This document shows, in pieces, positions 53,512 through 61,775 of a stretch of DNA of 64,000 bases (positions are counted from its first letter, which is position 1; every line of letters begins with the position of its first letter). A program made the translations under genes and the position numbers. The DNA comes from Sphingorhabdus sp. M41 (GTDB lineage Bacteria > Pseudomonadota > Alphaproteobacteria > Sphingomonadales > Sphingomonadaceae). Location: the NCBI RefSeq assembly GCF_001586275.1, contig NZ_CP014545.1:2568501-2632500 (forward strand), in the 5' to 3' direction. A model generated the notes under the pieces. It searched no databases. It saw only the letters and a program-made list of their open reading frames with translations, and had not been told where the DNA came from.

Positions 53512-54285
53512 ATGGAACTGAACCTCAAAAATCGGATCGTGCTGGTTACGGCTGGCAGCAAGGGTATCGGACTGGCGACCGCATTGGGCTTTTACAAATC
53601 AGGCGCGAAAGTAGCGATTTGCGGTCGGACCCGATCGACGCTTGACGCCGCGGCTGCGCAAATGCCGGGTTGCCAGGCCCTCATCGGTGACGTGTCCAGA
53701 TCTGAGGATATCGAAGGGGTCATAGCAGCGGTGGCGCAAGAATTTGGCAGCATCGATATATTGGTGAATAACGCTGGCGGACCCCCGCCTGGCCTTTTTG
53801 TAGATCTGGCTGACGAAGATTGGGACAAAGCCATAGAGTTGACTTTAAAATCCGTTATCCGCGCTACCCGGCTTGTGCTGCCGCATATGCGGGCCCAGAA
53901 ATGGGGCCGGATCATCAATATTTCGTCGACTGGCGTAAAACAGCCCGTTCTTGGTCTTACCCTGTCCAACAGTATCAGGATGGCCGTATTGGGCTGGGCC
54001 AAAACGCTCGCCAATCAGGTTGCGGCCGACAATGTGCTGGTGAATACGATCTGCCCCGGTTTCACCCAGACTGATCGTATCGCCCAAATTCTCGAACAAC
54101 AATCTGCCGCCTCCGGAAAGAGCATCGAAGAGATTGCCGCAGGGCTCGCAGCGCAGATCCCGATGCAACGTATCGGCCGGCCTGAAGAGGTTGCCAATCT
54201 GGCGGTCTTCCTCGGATCGGAAGCCGCAAGCTATATAACCGGTACATCGATTCAGGTAGACGGTGGATCAGTACAAGGCTTTTGA
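53512..54285 (+). CDS. short-chain dehydrogenase/reductase lacking the usual YxxxK
   Basis: 257 residues. The Rossmann motif VTAGSKGIGLA (about 12-22), NNAGGPPPG and the catalytic-type serines in IINISSTG are present. In place of the YxxxK pair, the expected site reads VLGLTLSNSIRMAVLGWAK, with Ser-Asn and Arg where Tyr and Lys are expected. SDR members with this SN..R pattern form a known divergent subgroup often annotated as 3-oxoacyl-ACP reductase. The reaction is uncertain. It has its own start at 53512 and lies 81 bp upstream of the GNAT-nitrilase gene. Confidence 0.82.
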   Translation: MELNLKNRIVLVTAGSKGIGLATALGFYKSGAKVAICGRTRSTLDAAAAQMPGCQALIGDVSRSEDIEGVIAAVAQEFGSIDILVNNAGGPPPGLFVDLADEDWDKAIELTLKSVIRATRLVLPHMRAQKWGRIINISSTGVKQPVLGLTLSNSIRMAVLGWAKTLANQVAADNVLVNTICPGFTQTDRIAQILEQQSAASGKSIEEIAAGLAAQIPMQRIGRPEEVANLAVFLGSEAASYITGTSIQVDGGSVQGF

Positions 54286-54366
54286 AGCCAACACATTCGC
54301 GGTCTATTGCCCACGAGCTGCACAACAATTGTTTCCCACCGGGCAAAAGCCCGCTAATGGGCGCCC

Positions 54367-55908
54367 ATGACCGCAGAAAAACCAAAACTCATCATCCGCA
54401 TGGCCGAACTGGAAGACGCCAGAAAAATCTCGACCCTTTCACGCAAGGTTTACGGTAAGGGAGAAGGTTATACGGCCGAGGAAGTGCGCGGCCAGATCAA
54501 CAATTTTGCCGATGGCCAGCTGGTCGCGGAATATGAAGGCAAGATTGTCGGCCATTGCGCAACATTCCAGATATCCGAAAAAACTGCCCGCGCGGCACAT
54601 AGCTGGGCCGAAATTACCGGCGGCGGCTTTGCTGCCCGGCATGACCCTGATGGTGAAATTCTCTATGGCATGGAAGTCAGCGTCGACCCGGATTACCGGC
54701 GCTTGCGCATCGGACTGCGCTTCTACAAGGTACGCCGGGAACTCTGCCAGCATCTCGGACTGAAAGGCATCATCTTTGGCGGACGGCTGCCCGGCTATGC
54801 CCGGCGCAAACGCAAATATCCCGACCCGGCGGATTATCTGGCGGCGGTGGTCAACAAGCAGCTCCGCGATCCGGTCATCAACTTCCAGCTCAATCAGGGC
54901 TTTGTCCCGCTCGGGATTTTGAAAGACTATATGCCGACCGACAAGGCATCCGGCGGCAATGCGGTGCATATGTTTTGGGAAAACCCGCTGGCGGCCGAAG
55001 CGAAGCTGGTGACGCAGACACCGCATGACCGCCTGCCCCAATCGGTGCGCGTCGCGACTGTACAGTTCCAGATGCGCAAAATTGCATCGCAGACGGAGTT
55101 TGAGGAACAAGTCGAATATTTTGTCGATGTTGCGGCCGATTATGGCGCGGACTTCGTGACTTTTCCGGAATTGTTCACGCTGCAATTATTGTCTCTGGAG
55201 GGCGAAAAACTCGACCCGGCCCAAGCGATCGAAAAAATCGCCGAATATACCGATCGGTTCAAGGAAGTGATGGAGAAACTCGCGGTTTCCTATCATATCA
55301 ACATCATTGGCGGCTCGCACCCGACCCGTATGGAAAATGGTGATATACGCAATATTTCCTACGTGTTCCTGCGCAATGGTGCAATTTACACGCAAGACAA
55401 GCTGCACCCGACGCCCAGTGAAGTGCGCTGGTGGAATATCAAGGGTGGCTATGGCGCAGAAGCGATCCCGACCGACTGCGGTCCGATCGGAGTGATGATC
55501 TGCTATGACAGCGAATTTCCGGAAATGGCGCGGCATCTGGTCGATCAGGGCGCTATGATCCTGTTCGTTCCCTTCTGTACCGATGAACGGCGCGGCTATT
55601 TGCGGGTGCGTTACTGCTGTCAGGCACGGGCGGTGGAGAACCAGTGCTATGTCGTGATGTCCGGTGTGGTCGGAAACCTGCCCAACGTCGAAAATATGGA
55701 CATCCACTATGCCGAAAGCGCGATATTGACGCCATCGGACTTCCCCTTCGCGCGGGACGGCGTCGCTGCAGATACCGCGCCCAACACAGAAACAATCGCG
55801 ATTGCCGATCTGTCGATGACAAGCCTGTTGACCAGCCGGCAATCCGGCGCTGTGCAGAACCTGAAGGACCGCCGCTTCGATCTCTATCGCGTGCTTTGGA
55901 AGGGTTAG
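54367..55908 (+). CDS. GNAT acetyltransferase-nitrilase fusion protein
   Basis: 513 residues. An N-terminal GNAT domain (about 8-170, with MEVSVDPDYRRLRIGLRFYK) is fused to a C-terminal carbon-nitrogen hydrolase (about 230-500). The nitrilase triad is visible: Glu268 (FPELF), Lys345 (QDKLHPTP) and Cys379 (MICYDSEFPE). It may couple acylation and amide hydrolysis on one substrate, but none is known. This architecture is conserved in several proteobacteria. An inverted repeat GCCTTTTC/GAAAAGGC (55920-55961) lies between its end and the convergent LysR gene. Confidence 0.9.
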   Translation: MTAEKPKLIIRMAELEDARKISTLSRKVYGKGEGYTAEEVRGQINNFADGQLVAEYEGKIVGHCATFQISEKTARAAHSWAEITGGGFAARHDPDGEILYGMEVSVDPDYRRLRIGLRFYKVRRELCQHLGLKGIIFGGRLPGYARRKRKYPDPADYLAAVVNKQLRDPVINFQLNQGFVPLGILKDYMPTDKASGGNAVHMFWENPLAAEAKLVTQTPHDRLPQSVRVATVQFQMRKIASQTEFEEQVEYFVDVAADYGADFVTFPELFTLQLLSLEGEKLDPAQAIEKIAEYTDRFKEVMEKLAVSYHINIIGGSHPTRMENGDIRNISYVFLRNGAIYTQDKLHPTPSEVRWWNIKGGYGAEAIPTDCGPIGVMICYDSEFPEMARHLVDQGAMILFVPFCTDERRGYLRVRYCCQARAVENQCYVVMSGVVGNLPNVENMDIHYAESAILTPSDFPFARDGVAADTAPNTETIAIADLSMTSLLTSRQSGAVQNLKDRRFDLYRVLWKG

Positions 55909-56001
55909 GCCGTTCACCCGCCTTTTCAGGGGGAGGTTGCACGAACCGAAATCGAAAAGGCAGGCGCGTAAGCGAGAATATCGCAACGGACCAATAGTCT
56001 C

Positions 56002-56907
56002 TCAGATGTCAGACCCGTTCGCGAGACTTTCGGAGACCGATTGTATCAGGCCTGCGATGCGCGAAACTCGAGCGGGTAGTGTTCGACCCCGTCGAGAAAT
56101 CATCCACAAATCATGGTGGAGCCCGCGAGGGAGTGGAGCAATGCGCAGCTTGTCTTTGCCAGAGTAACTGTTCACGCCACTGCGTGGCAGCAGAGTATAT
56201 CCGATCCCATGCGCAACGGGCGAAGGAATCTGGCTGATCTGGTTCACAAAGCTACGGATGCGCAGATGATCCGAACCTTGGAACTCTTCCGGAAAATTCA
56301 GAGAGAACAGATCATCGGCATAGGCAAATCCGTCAGGATGCGCGACGAAACCAAGTTCTTCGAGCGCTTGAAAACCGATCGGTGACTTAATCACATCATG
56401 CGGGACAACAAGGCAGAGTTCCTCTTGTCCCAGATGCTCCGCCTCCAACCGGGGATGGCGCGGATCATGGTCAGCAACCCCAAGATCAAATCGCCCCTCC
56501 AATACACCGCCTAGTACCTCGTCCTGCGGGGTAGCGACAAGCTTTATGGTCAGCTCCGGGGATTGCTGCATGGCCGTCAGAATATGGGGATATAGCAGCA
56601 TGGCGAAACTGCCGGAGCAAGCGATGGCCACGTTTCCGACTGCAGGATCATCGCGCAAGACCGTTTCACGCAGGGCCCGCTCCTCTGTACGTCTTGCAAG
56701 GCCAACCGCGAGAACAGCTTCGCCTGCGGGTGTAAGGCTAAAACTCTTGCCTAGGCGCGAGATAAGCGATTGACCGACTTGCGTCTCAAGCTTCCGCAGA
56801 TGCTGCGAAACGCCTGGCTGGGTCATGTTCAGCAGGCTAGCCGCCCTGGTAAAGTGACCGGTTTCGCAAAGCACGACAAAGCTTTCCAGCCATTGAGAAT
56901 TCAACAT
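56002..56907 (-). CDS. LysR-family transcriptional regulator
   Basis: 301 residues. The N-terminal winged HTH (WLESFVVLCETGHFTRAASLLNMTQPGVSQHLRKLE) is followed by a periplasmic-binding-type effector domain (about 90-295). The helix TQPGVSQHLRKLE is the recognition element. It is divergent from the VOC gene, with LysR-type dyads in the gap, so it most likely controls the VOC/DJ-1/NmrA-like/MFS/HlyD/OMF run and itself. The effector is unknown. Confidence 0.9.
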   Translation of the reverse strand: MLNSQWLESFVVLCETGHFTRAASLLNMTQPGVSQHLRKLETQVGQSLISRLGKSFSLTPAGEAVLAVGLARRTEERALRETVLRDDPAVGNVAIACSGSFAMLLYPHILTAMQQSPELTIKLVATPQDEVLGGVLEGRFDLGVADHDPRHPRLEAEHLGQEELCLVVPHDVIKSPIGFQALEELGFVAHPDGFAYADDLFSLNFPEEFQGSDHLRIRSFVNQISQIPSPVAHGIGYTLLPRSGVNSYSGKDKLRIAPLPRGLHHDLWMISRRGRTLPARVSRIAGLIQSVSESLANGSDI

Positions 56908-56925
56908 CGTTCATTACTATATGTT

Positions 56926-56959
56926 ATGATAAAATTTTGAAATCATTATTTCACATAAT
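56926..56959. promoter_or_regulatory. candidate LysR binding sites
   Basis: In the LysR-VOC gap ATGAT (56926-56930) and ATCAT (56942-56946) are separated by exactly 11 bases, the T-N11-A spacing of LysR sites. ATTAT-N5-ATAAT follows at 56945-56959. The region is markedly AT-rich. Confidence 0.5.
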
Positions 56960-57009
56960 GGCGCGGTCCACCTATTTTCATCCCCACAGAAAATGAAAGG
57001 AACCCCATC

Positions 57010-57507
57010 ATGCTACCAGCACCTCGCGCCTTTTCCCATATTGGCCTATCCGTACCTGACCTCGATGCTGCAGTAAAATTCTACACCGAGGTACTCGGGC
57101 TCTACACAATAATGAAACCGACCGATGTCACCGAAGATGACAGTGCGGTGGGTATTATGTGCACAGATGTTTTCGGTCCCGGATGGAGCAGTTTGCGCAT
57201 TGCTCATCTCGCGACCGCCGATCGTGTCGGTATCGAGCTATTCGAATTCCCGGAAAATCATGCGCCCGACAATAATCTGGATCACAGGCGCCATGGGACC
57301 TTTCACTTTTGTATCCAGGACCCCGACGTGGAAGGCCTGATCGAGAAGATTGTCGCCGCCGGAGGAAAGCAACGCATGCCGGTGCGCGAATATTATCCCG
57401 GCAAAAAACCCTATCGCATGTGTTATGTCGAGGACCCGTTCGGAATAGTGTTCGAGATTTACAGCCACAGCTATGAACTGACCTACTCCGACGGGGCCTA
57501 TTCTTAG
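57010..57507 (+). CDS. VOC-family protein (glyoxalase I-like)
   Basis: 165 residues: FSHIGLSVPDLDAAVKFYTEVLGLY with the first metal-binding His, TFHFCIQDPDVEGLIEKI with the second, and VEDPFGIVFEIYSHSYELTY with the metal-binding Glu near the end. These fit a metal-dependent glyoxalase I-type enzyme. AAAGGAA lies before ATG 57010. It is the first gene of the LysR-linked run and is followed after 132 bp by the DJ-1-like gene. Confidence 0.86.
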   Translation: MLPAPRAFSHIGLSVPDLDAAVKFYTEVLGLYTIMKPTDVTEDDSAVGIMCTDVFGPGWSSLRIAHLATADRVGIELFEFPENHAPDNNLDHRRHGTFHFCIQDPDVEGLIEKIVAAGGKQRMPVREYYPGKKPYRMCYVEDPFGIVFEIYSHSYELTYSDGAYS

Positions 57508-57639
57508 CAGATTTACTCGGTTTAGTGGGTGGTGTTGAGCCCGTATTCGAACGCGTTCGGGACTCGGCCAAGCAACCGAAACGCTGGAAGCGCGTTATCT
57601 GCAACAAGAACAATCAAAACAAAATATAAGGCAAAAATC

Positions 57640-58314
57640 ATGAAAATTCTAATGGTCCTCACATCGCACGACCAGCTTGGCGACACCGGCAAGAAGACCG
57701 GCTTCTGGCTCGAGGAATTTGCCGCGCCTTATTATGTGTTCAAGGATGCTGGCGCTGACATCACCCTTGCTTCGCCAAAGGGCGGACAGCCACCGCTCGA
57801 TCCGTCTAGCGACACAGACGACGCCCAGACTGATGACACAAAGCGTTTCAAGTCGGATGAAGCCGCGCAAAAGGAGCTTGCCAATACAGCTGTGCTCTCA
57901 GCTGTTTCGGCCGACGGATTCGACGCAATCTTCTATCCTGGTGGGCACGGCCCGCTCTGGGACCTGGCAGAAGATAATGACAGCAAGGCGTTGATCGAAG
58001 CATTTGCAGCCAGCGACCGTCCATTCGGTGCGGTTTGCCACGCTCCGGCAATTTTCAAACATACAAAGGATGCGGACGGCAAGCCGTTGGTCTCCGGCAA
58101 AAAGGTGACTGGCTTTACCAATAGTGAGGAAGAAGGCGTCGGCCTGACTGACATTGTACCCTTCCTGGTCGAGGACATGCTGAAAGAAAATGGCGGCGAA
58201 TATCGCAAAGGCGACGACTGGGCCTCTTTCGTTGTCGTTGATGGCAAACTCGTGACCGGCCAGAACCCGGCATCATCGGCAGAAGCTGCGCGTCAATTGC
58301 TAGGCCTACTGTAA
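57640..58314 (+). CDS. DJ-1/PfpI-family protein, Hsp31-like
   Basis: 224 residues. LTSHDQLGDTGKKTGFWLEEFAAPYYVF (split motif) and DAIFYPGGHGPLWDL precede the nucleophile elbow AVCHAPAIF with Cys133. These match the Hsp31-like/glyoxalase III-type DJ-1 branch that removes methylglyoxal or repairs glycated proteins. ATG 57640 has AAGG 8 bases upstream; a longer in-frame start at 57529 is not supported. It is 22 bp upstream of the NmrA-like gene. Confidence 0.88.
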   Translation: MKILMVLTSHDQLGDTGKKTGFWLEEFAAPYYVFKDAGADITLASPKGGQPPLDPSSDTDDAQTDDTKRFKSDEAAQKELANTAVLSAVSADGFDAIFYPGGHGPLWDLAEDNDSKALIEAFAASDRPFGAVCHAPAIFKHTKDADGKPLVSGKKVTGFTNSEEEGVGLTDIVPFLVEDMLKENGGEYRKGDDWASFVVVDGKLVTGQNPASSAEAARQLLGLL

Positions 58315-58336
58315 ATTACCAGAAACGGAGCGACTT

Positions 58337-58945
58337 ATGAATATTCTTATCGCCGGTGCAACCGGCAACACCGGGCTGCGTCTGGTCGATCAGTTGACAG
58401 CGAAAGGCCATTCGCCAATCGCGCTGGTGCGTGAATCGTCGGATACAGCGTCTCTTCCCGACGACGTCATTCAGCGCCAAGCTGACCTGACCAACCTTCA
58501 AAGCGGTGTCTGTGATGATTGTGACGCGGTAATCTTCGCTGCCGGATCGGGCGGTTCCACCGGTCCCGAAATGACCGACAAGGTCGACCGCGACGGTGCC
58601 AAGCGGCTGATCGATCTGGCCGTCGATGCTGGTGTTTCCCGCTTCGTCATGCTGAGCAGCGCTGGCGCCGACGACCCGGATCCCGAAAGCGATCTTGCCC
58701 ATTATCTCCAGGCGAAGCATGATGCAGACGAACATCTTAAGGCCTCTGGCCTCAGCTATGCCATCGTTCGGCCTGTCAGCCTCACCGACGACGACGGCAG
58801 CCGCGACATGCGTTTCGGCGATGATGTCGATCCGAAGGGCAAAGCGGCGCGGGGCGATGTCGCCGCGGTGCTGGCAAATGCGGTGGAAGACAGTGAATGG
58901 ACGGGCAAGGCCCTGCTGATGCAGTCCGTTCTTGCAGGTGCCTGA
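58337..58945 (+). CDS. NAD(P)-binding atypical SDR (NmrA/YwnB-like)
   Basis: 202 residues. The Rossmann motif GATGNTGLRLVDQL (7-20) and RFVMLSSAGADDP are typical of atypical SDRs that bind NADPH and often act as redox sensors or quinone reductases. No catalytic YxxxK is clear. AAACGGAG precedes ATG 58337. The stop overlaps the MFS start (58932 or 58938), giving translational coupling. It is part of the LysR-linked run. Confidence 0.86.
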   Translation: MNILIAGATGNTGLRLVDQLTAKGHSPIALVRESSDTASLPDDVIQRQADLTNLQSGVCDDCDAVIFAAGSGGSTGPEMTDKVDRDGAKRLIDLAVDAGVSRFVMLSSAGADDPDPESDLAHYLQAKHDADEHLKASGLSYAIVRPVSLTDDDGSRDMRFGDDVDPKGKAARGDVAAVLANAVEDSEWTGKALLMQSVLAGA

Positions 58946-60623
58946 CAAGAGTAGCCTGACAGACGATAGCGCGGGCTATGAATTCAAGCAGCACGAATTG
59001 CCGATCCTGCCGGGATCGCCGGCCAATCCGGACCATCCAGCACAGCGCAAGTTCGCCTATCTGGCTATAGGTCTTTTTCTGGGGCTCGTCGGAGGAGCCC
59101 AGAACGGCTTCCTGCTGGCCAACACCGCTGCGCTTCAGGGTGAAATGGCGCTGACACCGGTACAGGCCGGATGGATAAGCGTCGCCTTTTACTCGACCTA
59201 CGCGTGCATGAGTATGTTGCTGTTCCGTGTCCGGCAGGAATTCGGCATCCAGCCATTTGTCAAATATGCCATGATCGGCCTTGTTGCGGCCAATTTCATT
59301 CAGGTGCTGGAACTCGGCTATTATCCCGAGATTGGCGCCCGAGCGATGGCCGGGATCGCCGCCAGCGGCCTGTCCGCGCTATCGATATATTATCTGATGC
59401 AGGGGCTACCGGCATCCGCCCGGATCGGCGCACTGGTCCTAGGTATCGGTCTTGTCCAGACGGCCTTCCCGCTGGCGCGCGCCATATCCCCTTATCTGCT
59501 CGTCGACGGCAATATTAGTCGCGCCTTTCAATTACAATTTGGGCTGTCGTTAATTTCGCTTGGCGCGGTTCATTTGTTACGCCTTCCCATCGGATTTCGG
59601 AAAAAGACATTCGAAAAGCTCGACTTGCCGAGCATTACATTATTTCTCGTAGGCGTAGCGGCACTGCTCGCTTTTCTTATTCAAGGGCGGATCCAATGGT
59701 GGGACGCCAGCTGGCTGGGTTGGGCGCTGGCGCTCGCTATCTCCTGTCTGGGCGGTTGCCTCCTGATCGAGATGAACCGGCGAAGCCCGATGCTCAACAC
59801 GAGCTGGCTATCAAGCCGGGCCATCCTGTCTCTGGCGATCACCGGTGCTGGGGTGAGGGTTCTGGTCGCAGAACAAAGCTTTGGCGCGAGCGGTCTTTTC
59901 TCCGCACTTGGCTATGGCAACGAACAATTGACCGGCTATTATTTCGTGCTGGCCGGAGCAACCGTGGCGGGCAGCATATTGTCGGTCGTGCGTTTGGACC
60001 CGAGAGACCTGACCCGGCCGATCCTGTTTGCGATATTGGTCATTGCGATCGGCGCTTTCGCAGACACGCGCACCGGAATCATGTCTCGTCCCAGCGATCT
60101 TTATTGGACCCAGGCCGCTATAGGCTTCGCCGCGGTTTTCGCCATGGGCCCGGTGATGATGGAAGGCATGTTACGCGCCCTTGCAGCTGGCCCGGCCTAT
60201 GTTATCAGTTTCATCGCGGTCTTTTCACTCTCCCAGACTATCGGCGGCCTGGCAGGTGTTTCCGCGCTCTCCGCCTTCCACACGATCCGGCTCAAGACTC
60301 ACTTGATCGACGCTGGCGCAACGCTCACTGCCACAAATCCGCAGCTTGCCAGCGAGATAGGGCGGTTAACGACAGGATTTGCAGCGACGATCTCTGATCC
60401 GGTGCGCCAACAGCAAGCGGCGGCTTCGCGCATATCCCAGGAAGTCGGCCGCGAGGCTGCGGTTTTGGCGTTTAACGATGTCTTTTTCCTGATCGGCTCG
60501 CTCGCTTCCTTCGCCTTTGTCGTGGTGCTAGTACCCTGGGTGATTAATCGCGTCAGGGGACGCAACCCGCTCAGCAAGGAACTCGTCTTTCTCGAGAATA
60601 TGATCGCCAGGAGCAAGCGATGA
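58932..60623 (+). CDS. MFS efflux transporter (DHA2/EmrB-like)
   Basis: 563 residues with about 14 hydrophobic segments (starting LAIGLFLGLVGGAQNGFLLANTAAL). The region LTPVQAGWISVAFYSTYACMS resembles the DHA2 helix 1-2 area. A C-terminal extracytoplasmic loop and a final helix are followed by a basic tail. It exports substrate with the HlyD and outer-membrane partners. The start is TTG 58932 or GTG 58938, both overlapping the upstream gene; neither has a strong ribosome site. The end overlaps the HlyD start (ATGA). Confidence 0.84.
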   Translation: MQVPDKSSLTDDSAGYEFKQHELPILPGSPANPDHPAQRKFAYLAIGLFLGLVGGAQNGFLLANTAALQGEMALTPVQAGWISVAFYSTYACMSMLLFRVRQEFGIQPFVKYAMIGLVAANFIQVLELGYYPEIGARAMAGIAASGLSALSIYYLMQGLPASARIGALVLGIGLVQTAFPLARAISPYLLVDGNISRAFQLQFGLSLISLGAVHLLRLPIGFRKKTFEKLDLPSITLFLVGVAALLAFLIQGRIQWWDASWLGWALALAISCLGGCLLIEMNRRSPMLNTSWLSSRAILSLAITGAGVRVLVAEQSFGASGLFSALGYGNEQLTGYYFVLAGATVAGSILSVVRLDPRDLTRPILFAILVIAIGAFADTRTGIMSRPSDLYWTQAAIGFAAVFAMGPVMMEGMLRALAAGPAYVISFIAVFSLSQTIGGLAGVSALSAFHTIRLKTHLIDAGATLTATNPQLASEIGRLTTGFAATISDPVRQQQAAASRISQEVGREAAVLAFNDVFFLIGSLASFAFVVVLVPWVINRVRGRNPLSKELVFLENMIARSKR

Positions 60624-61771
60624 ATCAGCATAAGAATACCGACAATCCAGACGTCAGGGACCCGAAGATCGAAAATAATCCCACTATGGAGGAGATACCG
60701 GAGGCTGCTCCTGAAGATGAAGGTGGCTGGAAGCCCAACGTCTCTCGCCGAAAACTTTTGCTGGCTATATTCGTGATATTCGCGGGCGTTTTGACAGCGC
60801 TTTTTGCCTGGGGACTGACGCCTTTCAACAGCGGCAAGCAAACGACGAATAACGCTTATGTTCGCGGGATGACCACCGTGATCAGTCCGCAGGTCTCGGG
60901 CTATCTGACCGAAGTGCCCGTAAAGGATTTCCAGCGCGTGAAAAAAGGGCAATTGCTCGCCCGAATCGATCCTGCACCCTATCGTCAGCGCCTGCAACAG
61001 GGACGAGCGAATAGTGCGGCCCAAACCGCTAACCTTGCCAATAGTCAGCAGAGCCTTCGTTCCGGCGAAGCGCAGATGCGATTGCAGGACGCTTCGGTCG
61101 CCAGCGCCCAAGCGGCTCTGCAGAAGGCACAGGCCGATATGCGGCGGATTGAGGAATTGGTGGGCGAAGGCTCGGTATCACTCCGCGAACGGGATCAGGC
61201 TCGTGCTGCGCTGAAGCAGGCGGAAGCGGGTGTCCAGCAAGCGAAGGCGCAGCGCGCCATAGCGGCCGAGCAGGTGCGATCGGTTCAAGTTGGACGCGGC
61301 GCTCTCCAGGCTCAGGTACAGGGTGCTGATGCATCGGTCGAGTTGGCAGAAATAGAATTGTCCCGCACCAATGTTCGTGCACCGCGCGACGGGCGGCTGA
61401 GCGAAATTTCAGCCCGCCTGGGCCAATTGGTAACCGGCGGCACCCAGCTGATGTATCTCGTCCCCGACGATCTTTGGGTAACAGCCAATTTCAAGGAAAC
61501 CCAGACTGCAAAAATGGCGGTCGGTCAGCGAGCGACATTGACGGTCGATGCGCTCGGCGGAGCGGAACTGACCGGCACGGTGCAAAGCATCGCGCCCGCC
61601 GCAGGCAGCGAATTCAGTCTGGTCAAGCCCGATACCGGCGCCGGCAATTTCGTGAAGGTCCCGCAACGAATCGCTGTGCGCATAAAATTTGATCCCGATC
61701 AGGATCTTGTCAAACGCCTGGGTCCGGGCATGTCGGTCATTGCCACAGTGCATACGAACAAAAGGCGGTAA
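60620..61771 (+). CDS. HlyD-family membrane fusion protein (EmrA-like)
   Basis: 383 residues. A cytoplasmic acidic N-terminus and one membrane helix (about 50-70) precede the lipoyl half VISPQVSGYLTEVPVKDFQRVKKGQLLARIDP, a long helical hairpin rich in Ala-Gln (115-225), the second lipoyl half TNVRAPRDGRLSEI, and a beta-barrel (LWVTANFKETQTAKM). It bridges the MFS pump and the outer-membrane channel. ATG 60620 overlaps the MFS stop. Confidence 0.92.
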   Translation: MNQHKNTDNPDVRDPKIENNPTMEEIPEAAPEDEGGWKPNVSRRKLLLAIFVIFAGVLTALFAWGLTPFNSGKQTTNNAYVRGMTTVISPQVSGYLTEVPVKDFQRVKKGQLLARIDPAPYRQRLQQGRANSAAQTANLANSQQSLRSGEAQMRLQDASVASAQAALQKAQADMRRIEELVGEGSVSLRERDQARAALKQAEAGVQQAKAQRAIAAEQVRSVQVGRGALQAQVQGADASVELAEIELSRTNVRAPRDGRLSEISARLGQLVTGGTQLMYLVPDDLWVTANFKETQTAKMAVGQRATLTVDALGGAELTGTVQSIAPAAGSEFSLVKPDTGAGNFVKVPQRIAVRIKFDPDQDLVKRLGPGMSVIATVHTNKRR

Positions 61772-61775
61772 CCAG

